Shown: positions 57,854 through 64,000 of the stretch, piece after piece
How the letters are laid out: the number at the start of each line of letters is the position of its first letter
Numbering within the stretch: the stretch's first letter is position 1
Assembly (NCBI RefSeq): GCF_002075345.1
Contig: NZ_NAEW01000003.1
Coordinates: 372,001 to 436,000 of the forward strand
DNA: 64,000 bases
Source of the DNA: Citrobacter braakii
GTDB lineage: Bacteria > Pseudomonadota > Gammaproteobacteria > Enterobacterales > Enterobacteriaceae
Reading direction: 5' to 3'
Position numbers and translations under genes: made by a program
Notes under the pieces: model-generated
Told to the model about the DNA's origin: nothing
The model's database searches: none
What the model saw: the letters and a program-made list of their open reading frames with translations, nothing else

Positions 57854-59374
57854 ATGAACACCATGACATTAACGCCGGGTCATCTGAGCTTTGCGCAACT
57901 GCGCGACATCTGGCAGCAGCCGGTCAAACTGAGCCTGGATGCCGGGGCGATTGATGCGATCAACGCAAGCGTCGCCTGCGTCAATAATATTGTCGCTGAA
58001 GGCCGTACGGCGTATGGCATTAATACCGGCTTTGGCCTGCTGGCTCAGACCCGTATCGCCACGGAAGATTTGCAGAATTTACAGCGTTCTCTGGTGCTTT
58101 CCCATGCGGCAGGCGTTGGTGAGGCGCTCGATGACGCGATGGTTCGCCTGATTATGGTGCTGAAAATCAACAGCCTGGCGCGGGGTTTTTCGGGTATTCG
58201 TCTCAGCGTGATTGAAGCGCTGATTGCGCTGGTGAATGCCGGGGTGTATCCGCTGATCCCGGCGAAAGGGTCAGTGGGCGCATCGGGCGATCTGGCACCG
58301 CTGGCGCATATGTCTCTGACGCTGCTGGGCGAAGGTAAAGCGCGCTGGCAGGGGGAATGGCTTCCGGCGACTGAAGCGCTGAAAAAGGCCGGACTGGAGC
58401 CGATTACGCTGGAGGCGAAAGAAGGGCTGGCGCTGCTCAACGGTACCCAGGCTTCCACAGCCTTTGCGCTGCGTGGGTTAATTGAAGCCCAGGAGCTGTT
58501 CGCGTCTGCGACGGTGTGTGGGGCGCTGACCACCGAAGCGGTATTGGGCTCTCGTCGTCCGTTTGATGCCCGTATTCATGCCGCACGAGGACAGCGTGGG
58601 CAGATTGATGCCGCAGCGCTGTACCGCCATGTGTTGACCGACACCAGCGCACTTTCTCAGTCGCATCATAACTGTGAAAAAGTGCAGGATCCGTATTCTT
58701 TGCGCTGTCAGCCGCAGGTGATGGGGGCGTGCCTGACGCAAATGCGTCAGGTAATGGAGGTCTTACTGGTAGAAGCCAACGCGGTTTCCGACAACCCGCT
58801 GGTGTTTGCCGAAGAGGGCGATGTCATTTCCGGCGGCAACTTCCATGCTGAACCGGTGGCGATGGCGGCAGATAATCTGGCGCTGGCGATTGCGGAAATC
58901 GGGGCGTTATCAGAGCGACGCATTGCGCTGATGATGGACAAACATATGTCGCAGTTGCCGCCGTTCCTGGTGAAAAACGGCGGGGTGAACTCCGGCTTTA
59001 TGATTGCTCAGGTAACCGCGGCCGCGCTGGCGAGCGAGAACAAAGCGCTGGCGCATCCGCACAGCGTGGACAGCCTGCCGACCTCCGCCAACCAGGAAGA
59101 TCATGTGTCTATGGCACCGGCAGCGGGCCGCAGGTTGTGGGAGATGGCTGCGAATACGCGCGGCGTGATTGCCGTGGAGTGGCTGGCGGCGTGTCAGGGG
59201 ATTGACCTGCGTGAAGGGTTAACCTCAAGCCCGCTGCTGGAGCTGGCGCGCCAGGCTCTGCGCGAGCAGGTTGCCCACTATACGCAGGATCGCTTTTTTG
59301 CTCCGGATATTGAATGTGCAACCGAACTGTTAGCCCAGGGGACATTGTTGAAATTGTTGCCTGAATTTCTGTAG
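57854..59374 (+). CDS. hutH: Histidine ammonia-lyase
   Basis: This 506-residue enzyme removes ammonia from histidine to form urocanate, the first step of the pathway. The MIO electrophile forms from Ala143-Ser144-Gly145 in [15 protein letters not shown]. Further family segments are YGINTGFG and QEDHVSMAP. The length equals Salmonella HutH. With hutU, hutI and hutG it completes histidine to glutamate plus formamide. Confidence 0.98.
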   Translation: MNTMTLTPGHLSFAQLRDIWQQPVKLSLDAGAIDAINASVACVNNIVAEGRTAYGINTGFGLLAQTRIATEDLQNLQRSLVLSHAAGVGEALDDAMVRLIMVLKINSLARGFSGIRLSVIEALIALVNAGVYPLIPAKGSVGASGDLAPLAHMSLTLLGEGKARWQGEWLPATEALKKAGLEPITLEAKEGLALLNGTQASTAFALRGLIEAQELFASATVCGALTTEAVLGSRRPFDARIHAARGQRGQIDAAALYRHVLTDTSALSQSHHNCEKVQDPYSLRCQPQVMGACLTQMRQVMEVLLVEANAVSDNPLVFAEEGDVISGGNFHAEPVAMAADNLALAIAEIGALSERRIALMMDKHMSQLPPFLVKNGGVNSGFMIAQVTAAALASENKALAHPHSVDSLPTSANQEDHVSMAPAAGRRLWEMAANTRGVIAVEWLAACQGIDLREGLTSSPLLELARQALREQVAHYTQDRFFAPDIECATELLAQGTLLKLLPEFL

Positions 59375-59389
59375 AGAAGCCTTGTTTAG

Positions 59390-59421
59390 TAGGCCGGATG
59401 CGGCGAAGCCGACATCCGGCA
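59390..59421. repeat. REP element between hutH and ybhB
   Basis: TAGGCCGGATGCGGCGA / GCCGACATCCGGCAC is a typical REP unit in the convergent gap. Confidence 0.8.
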
Positions 59422-59430
59422 CAACACAGC

Positions 59431-59907
59431 TTAACTGAACATCGCCGTAATCGAGGCGCTGGCGAGCGAGTGGAAGTGAACGTTAAAGCCAACCATCGCG
59501 CCGCTGGCGTCCTTATCGACATCAATACGCTCCACATCCAGCGCGTGAACCGTAAAGATATAGCGATGGGTTTCACCCTTCGGCGGCGCAGCACCACCAT
59601 AACCTGCTTTCCCAAAATCCGTACGGGTCTGAATCACCCCATCCGGCAGCGCAACCAGCCCGGAGCCGAAGCCTTGCGTGAGTACGCGGGTATCTGCTGG
59701 CAGATTTACCACCACCCAGTGCCACCAGCCGGAGCCGGTTGGCGCATCAGGATCGTAGCAGGTCACGACAAAGCTTTTGGTCCCTGCTGGCACGTCATCC
59801 CACGCCAGATGCGGGGAAATATTATCCCCGTCATATCCCATGCCGTTAAAGACGTGGCGATGCGCAAGCTTTTCGCCATCGCGCAGATCGTTACTGATTA
59901 GTTTCAT
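59431..59907 (-). CDS. ybhB: PEBP family protein YbhB
   Basis: This 158-residue protein of the phosphatidylethanolamine-binding/Raf-kinase-inhibitor-like family has the ligand-pocket motifs VTCYDPDAPTGSGWWHWVV and KAGYGGAAPPKGETHRY. The E. coli homologue is a cytosolic protein of unclear role. The length equals E. coli YbhB. Confidence 0.95.
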   Translation of the reverse strand: MKLISNDLRDGEKLAHRHVFNGMGYDGDNISPHLAWDDVPAGTKSFVVTCYDPDAPTGSGWWHWVVVNLPADTRVLTQGFGSGLVALPDGVIQTRTDFGKAGYGGAAPPKGETHRYIFTVHALDVERIDVDKDASGAMVGFNVHFHSLASASITAMFS

Positions 59908-59964
59908 GCTGACTCCTCTCGTTAGCCAAAAAGTGTAGCCAGAAACCGTAGAGCTTACCGCTGA

Positions 59965-61254
59965 TTAATCGCTAAAAAATGTTGCACTGCGCACAGCCTC
60001 GTTTACGGCCTGGGTCAGACGACGCAACTGATCGGGCTGAATAATGTACGGCGGCATCAGATAGATCAGTTTGCCAAACGGTCGTACCCACACACCCTGT
60101 TCAACAAAGAACTTCTGTAACGCCGCCATATTCACCGGATGCGTGGTTTCGATCACACCGATGGCGCCGAGTACGCGCACGTCGGCTACCCAACTGGAGT
60201 CTGCCGCCGGGGCGAGTTCTGTTCGCAGTTGCGCTTCAATAGCCGCTACCTGTGAGCGCCACTCACCGGTTTCGAGTAACGACAGGCTGGCGGAGGCGAC
60301 GGCGCAGGCCAGCGGATTACCCATAAAGGTTGGACCGTGCATGAAGCATCCGGCTTCACCGTTGCTGATGGTTTCCGCGACCTGACGCGTGGTCAGGGTG
60401 GCGGAAAGGGTCATGGTTCCGCCGGTTAACGCTTTGCCCAGACACAAAATGTCCGGGGTTATGTTGGCGTGTTCACAGGCAAAAAGCTTGCCTGTACGAC
60501 CAAATCCGGTGGCGATTTCATCGGCAATCAGCAGGATACCTTCACGGTCGCACATCTTACGGATGCGCTTTAACCATTCGGGATGATACATGCGCATGCC
60601 GCCAGCGCCCTGCACAATCGGCTCAAGGATCACCGCCGCAATCTCGTGGCGATGCGCGGCCATCAGGCGGGCAAAAGGCACCATATCCAGTTCGTCCCAC
60701 TCGCCGTCCATGCGGCTTTGCGGGGCGGGCGCAAACAGGTTCTCCGGCAGATAACCCTTCCACAGACTGTGCATCGAGTTGTCGGGATCGCAGACCGACA
60801 TCGCGCCGAAGGTATCGCCGTGATAACCGTTTCGAAATGTCAGGAAACGCTGACGGGATTCGCCTTTGGCCTGCCAGTATTGCAGCGCCATTTTCATTGC
60901 TACTTCTACGGCGACCGAACCTGAATCCGCGAGAAAAACGCACTCCAGCGCCTCTGGCGTCATCGCCACCAACTGGCGGCACAGCGCAATGGCCGGGGCA
61001 TGGGTAATGCCGCCAAACATCACATGTGACATGGCATCAATCTGCGTTTTCATCGCGGCGTTCAGCTGTGGATGATTGTAACCGTGGATCGCCGCCCACC
61101 AGGACGACATGCCGTCTATCAGCCTCTCACCGCTGGCTAAAATCAGTTCGCAACCTTCGGCACGCGCCACCGGATAAACCGGTAACGGGGAGGTCATGGA
61201 GGTGTAAGGGTGCCAGATATGGCGTTGGTCAAACGCAAGATCGTCCGTTGTCAT
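59965..61254 (-). CDS. bioA: Adenosylmethionine-8-amino-7-oxononanoate aminotransferase
   Basis: This 429-residue PLP-dependent class III aminotransferase makes 7,8-diaminopelargonate for biotin synthesis, using S-adenosylmethionine as donor. The PLP lysine lies in [11 protein letters not shown] (about residue 274), and family segments are HIWHPYTSM and [16 protein letters not shown] chose the ATG at 61254 ([10 protein letters not shown]), giving the E. coli length. It is divergent from bioBFC across the BirA operator. Confidence 0.97.
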   Translation of the reverse strand: MTTDDLAFDQRHIWHPYTSMTSPLPVYPVARAEGCELILASGERLIDGMSSWWAAIHGYNHPQLNAAMKTQIDAMSHVMFGGITHAPAIALCRQLVAMTPEALECVFLADSGSVAVEVAMKMALQYWQAKGESRQRFLTFRNGYHGDTFGAMSVCDPDNSMHSLWKGYLPENLFAPAPQSRMDGEWDELDMVPFARLMAAHRHEIAAVILEPIVQGAGGMRMYHPEWLKRIRKMCDREGILLIADEIATGFGRTGKLFACEHANITPDILCLGKALTGGTMTLSATLTTRQVAETISNGEAGCFMHGPTFMGNPLACAVASASLSLLETGEWRSQVAAIEAQLRTELAPAADSSWVADVRVLGAIGVIETTHPVNMAALQKFFVEQGVWVRPFGKLIYLMPPYIIQPDQLRRLTQAVNEAVRSATFFSD

Positions 61255-61261
61255 AATCGAC

Positions 61262-61295
61262 TTGTAAACCAAATTAAAAAGATTTAGGTTTACGA
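61262..61295. promoter_or_regulatory. BirA operator (bioO) between bioA and bioB
   Basis: TTGTAAACC-N16-GGTTTACGA matches the BirA consensus TTGTAAACC-N16-GGTTTACAA with one mismatch. It controls both divergent promoters in response to biotinyl-AMP. Confidence 0.95.
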
Positions 61296-61330
61296 GTCTA
61301 CACCAAACTCATAACGAAACGTATACCAAT

Positions 61331-62371
61331 ATGGCTCATTCTTCTCGCTGGACAATGTCGCAAGTCACCGAATTATTTGAAAAACCGCTGTTGGATCTGC
61401 TGTTTGAAGCGCAGCAGGTTCACCGTCAGCACTTTGATCCGCGGCAGGTTCAGGTCAGTACGCTGCTGTCGATTAAGACCGGTGCCTGCCCGGAAGACTG
61501 CAAATACTGCCCGCAAAGCTCCCGCTATAAAACCGGTCTGGAAACGGAACGTTTGATGGAGGTTGAACAGGTACTGGACTCAGCGCGTAAAGCGAAACAG
61601 GCCGGTTCAACGCGGTTTTGCATGGGCGCGGCGTGGAAGAATCCACACGAACGCGACATGCCTTACCTGGAACAGATGGTTCAGGGCGTAAAAGAACTGG
61701 GGCTGGAAGCGTGTATGACGCTGGGTACGCTGAACGAAAATCAGGCCCAGCGACTGGCCAATGCGGGTCTGGACTACTACAACCATAACCTCGACACCTC
61801 GCCGGAATTCTACGGCAATATCATCACAACCCGTTCGTACCAGGAGCGCCTGGATACGCTGGATAAAGTGCGTGAGGCGGGCATTAAAGTTTGCTCCGGC
61901 GGGATTGTGGGACTGGGGGAAACGGTGACCGACCGCGCGGGTCTGTTGCTGCAATTAGCTAATCTGCCAACGCCGCCAGAAAGCGTGCCGATCAACATGC
62001 TGGTGAAAGTGAAAGGCACGCCGCTTGCCGATAACGACGATGTGGATGCTTTTGATTTTATTCGTACTATCGCCGTGGCGCGGATCATGATGCCGACTTC
62101 ATATGTCCGTCTTTCAGCCGGACGCGAGCAGATGAACGAACAAACCCAGGCGATGTGCTTTATGGCCGGAGCTAACTCGATTTTCTACGGCTGCAAACTG
62201 CTGACCACGCCGAACCCGAACGAAGATAAGGATTTGCTGTTGTTTCGCAAGCTGGGTCTCAATCCGCAGCAAACGGCGGTGCTGGCAGGCGATAACGAAC
62301 AGCAGCAACGCCTGGAACAGGCGCTGCGTACCCCGGATACCGACGAATACTACAACGCGGCAACCGTATGA
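61331..62371 (+). CDS. bioB: Biotin synthase
   Basis: This 346-residue radical SAM enzyme inserts sulfur into dethiobiotin. The radical SAM cluster motif is CPEDCKYC (Cys53, Cys57, Cys60). Ligands of the second cluster lie in FCMGAAW, CMTLG, KVCSGG and VRLSAGRE. The length equals E. coli BioB. It overlaps bioF by 4 bp. Confidence 0.98.
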   Translation: MAHSSRWTMSQVTELFEKPLLDLLFEAQQVHRQHFDPRQVQVSTLLSIKTGACPEDCKYCPQSSRYKTGLETERLMEVEQVLDSARKAKQAGSTRFCMGAAWKNPHERDMPYLEQMVQGVKELGLEACMTLGTLNENQAQRLANAGLDYYNHNLDTSPEFYGNIITTRSYQERLDTLDKVREAGIKVCSGGIVGLGETVTDRAGLLLQLANLPTPPESVPINMLVKVKGTPLADNDDVDAFDFIRTIAVARIMMPTSYVRLSAGREQMNEQTQAMCFMAGANSIFYGCKLLTTPNPNEDKDLLLFRKLGLNPQQTAVLAGDNEQQQRLEQALRTPDTDEYYNAATV

Positions 62372-63525
62372 CCTGGCAGCAAAAAATAGACGATGCGTTA
62401 ACGGCGCGTCGTCGTGCTGATGCGTTGCGTCGGCGCTATGCGGTGACGCAGGGCGCCGGTCGCTGGCTGCAGGCCGAAGGTCGCCAGTACCTGAACTTTT
62501 CCAGCAACGACTACCTTGGCTTAAGCCACCATCCGCATATTATCTGCGCGTGGCAGCAAGGCGCTGAGCGTTTTGGCGTCGGCAGCGGCGGCTCGGGTCA
62601 TGTGAGCGGTTATTCCGTTGCTCATCAGGCGCTGGAAGATGAGCTGGCGCAATGGCTCGGCTATTCCCGGGCGCTGCTGTTTATCTCCGGTTTTGCCGCT
62701 AATCAGGCGGTCATTGCCGCGCTGATGGGCAAAGAGGACCGGATTGTTGCTGACCGACTCAGCCATGCCTCACTGCTGGAAGCTGCCAGCCATAGCCCTG
62801 CCGTGCTACGTCGCTTTACCCATAACGATCCGCAACATCTGGAACGTCTGCTGACAACCCCCTGTCCGGGGCAACAACTCGTGGTCACTGAAGGTGTGTT
62901 CAGCATGGATGGCGATAGCGCACCGCTGGCGGAAATTCACGCGGTAGCAGAGCGGCAGGGCGCGTGGTTGCTGGTGGATGATGCGCACGGGATTGGCGTC
63001 AGCGGTGAGGAAGGGCGCGGCTCGTGCTCCCGACAGCAGGTGAAACCCGAGCTGTTAGTGGTGACGTTTGGCAAAGGTTTTGGCGTCAGCGGCGCAGCAA
63101 TCTTGTGCTCAGACAGCGTGGCCGATTATCTGCTGCAGTTTGCCCGTCATCTGATCTACAGCACCAGTATGCCTCCGGCGCAGGCCCAGGCCTTGCGCGC
63201 CGCGCTGGAGGTGATCCGCAGCCGCGAAGGCGATGAGCGCAGAGAAAAACTGGCGATGCTGATCCAGCGTTTTCGCGCTGGGGTGAATACGCCGGACTTA
63301 ACGCTGGCGCAGTCAGACAGCGCCATTCAGCCACTGATCGTGGGCGACAATCATAAAGCCTTGCAACTGGCGGAGGCATTACGTCAACAGGGATGCTGGG
63401 TGACGGCTATTCGCCCACCGACGGTGCCGGTTGGTACGGCCAGGCTGCGGCTTACGCTGACCCAGGCGCATGAAGTCCAGGATATCGATCGCTTACTGGA
63501 GGTGCTGCATGGCGCAGGTCAATAA
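62368..63525 (+). CDS. bioF: 8-Amino-7-oxononanoate synthase
   Basis: This 385-residue PLP enzyme condenses pimeloyl thioester with alanine. The PLP lysine lies in [13 protein letters not shown] (about residue 236), and family segments are [10 protein letters not shown] and [11 protein letters not shown]. The length is within one residue of E. coli BioF. Its end overlaps bioC by 17 bp. Confidence 0.97.
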   Translation: MTWQQKIDDALTARRRADALRRRYAVTQGAGRWLQAEGRQYLNFSSNDYLGLSHHPHIICAWQQGAERFGVGSGGSGHVSGYSVAHQALEDELAQWLGYSRALLFISGFAANQAVIAALMGKEDRIVADRLSHASLLEAASHSPAVLRRFTHNDPQHLERLLTTPCPGQQLVVTEGVFSMDGDSAPLAEIHAVAERQGAWLLVDDAHGIGVSGEEGRGSCSRQQVKPELLVVTFGKGFGVSGAAILCSDSVADYLLQFARHLIYSTSMPPAQAQALRAALEVIRSREGDERREKLAMLIQRFRAGVNTPDLTLAQSDSAIQPLIVGDNHKALQLAEALRQQGCWVTAIRPPTVPVGTARLRLTLTQAHEVQDIDRLLEVLHGAGQ

Positions 63526-64000
63526 GCAGGCGATTGCTGCCGCGTTTGGCCGCGCGGCTACTCACTATGAGCAACACGCGGAACTCCAGCGTCAGAGCGC
63601 CGATGCGTTACTGGCACGACTCGATGGTCGGGCATTCTCTCAGGTTTTAGATGCGGGCTGCGGACCCGGGCGTATGAGCCGTTACTGGCGGGAGCAGGGG
63701 AGCGAGGTCTGCGCGCTGGATCTGTCGGCGCAAATGCTGACTGAAGCGCAGCGTCACGATGTCGCCCACCGCTATCTGTTGGCGGATATTGAAGCCATTC
63801 CGCAGGCTGCTGCTACTTTCGACCTGGCCTGGAGCAATCTGGCCGTACAGTGGTGCAGCGATCTGCGCGGCGCGTTACGTGAGCTTTACCGGGTGGTGCG
63901 TCCTGGCGGGATGGTGGCGTTTAGTACCCTGGCGCAGGGGTCAATGCCGGAACTTCGTCAGGCGTGGCGAGCAGTTGATGAGCGGGAGCACGCCAATCGT
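63509..64000 (+). CDS. bioC: Malonyl-ACP O-methyltransferase BioC, partial
   Basis: The first 164 residues are visible and the gene runs off the right edge; E. coli BioC has 251. It starts [21 protein letters not shown]. The SAM-binding loop is [13 protein letters not shown] and the later segment is WSNLAVQWC. It methylates malonyl-ACP to disguise it for chain growth to pimeloyl-ACP. It is coupled to bioF. Confidence 0.95.
   Translation, partial: MAQVNKQAIAAAFGRAATHYEQHAELQRQSADALLARLDGRAFSQVLDAGCGPGRMSRYWREQGSEVCALDLSAQMLTEAQRHDVAHRYLLADIEAIPQAAATFDLAWSNLAVQWCSDLRGALRELYRVVRPGGMVAFSTLAQGSMPELRQAWRAVDEREHANR

Overview
The window is a chromosomal segment of an enteric bacterium, most likely a Citrobacter of the C. 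freundii/C. amalonaticus group. Most genes have the lengths and sequences I remember from E. coli and Salmonella (cyd, tol-pal, nadA-pnuC, aroG, gpmA, gal, mod, pgl, hut, bio). The window also carries a hut operon, which E. coli K-12 lacks, and a complete glutamate mutase/methylaspartase cluster. The methylaspartate ammonia-lyase has 413 residues, like the classic Citrobacter enzyme, with the known active-site residues at the same numbers. No species can be fixed from sequence alone.

Region 1 (1-9760, minus strand) is a catabolic operon for glutamine/glutamate by the methylaspartate route. Its order is glmS, glmL, glmE, methylaspartase, an AtuA-family protein, a DUF4387 protein, a DAACS symporter, an exported glutaminase and a class I fumarase cut by the window edge. 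The proposed logic is: periplasmic glutaminase makes glutamate, the symporter imports it, B12-dependent mutase makes 3-methylaspartate, the lyase makes mesaconate, and the fumarase-like hydratase (probably a mesaconase) makes citramalate. The AtuA/DUF4387 pair has no assigned step. A 1.2 kb AT-rich gap with FNR- and ArcA-like sites separates this operon from the divergent cydABX-ybgE.

Region 2 (10979-38509) is conserved enterobacterial backbone: cytochrome bd-I (cydABX, ybgE), the cell-envelope Tol-Pal system (ybgC-tolQRAB-pal-cpoB), a cluster of four tRNA-Lys and one tRNA-Val, nadA-pnuC, zitB, ybgS, aroG, gpmA, the galETKM operon, modF-modE, acrZ, modABC, ybhA and pgl. Recognisable control sites include a NadR box, a TyrR box, a Fur-like box, gal CRP/OE/OI sites and a ModE operator.

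Region 3 (38552-51023, minus strand) is an accessory type IVb pilus operon of 12 genes inserted between pgl and ybhC. The order matches the CFA/III (cof), longus and Citrobacter CFC type: major pilin, very large minor pilin, TcpQ-like protein, secretin lipoprotein, three assembly proteins, ATPase, platform protein and prepilin peptidase. Two less usual genes follow: an M23 peptidase, and a 465-residue exported protein in the place of the CofJ/TcpF class of pilus-secreted colonisation factors. This is the most interesting accessory system here.

Region 4 (51566-64000) returns to backbone: ybhC, hutIG, hutC, hutUH, ybhB, and the divergent bioA / bioBFC genes around a BirA operator, with bioC cut by the right edge.
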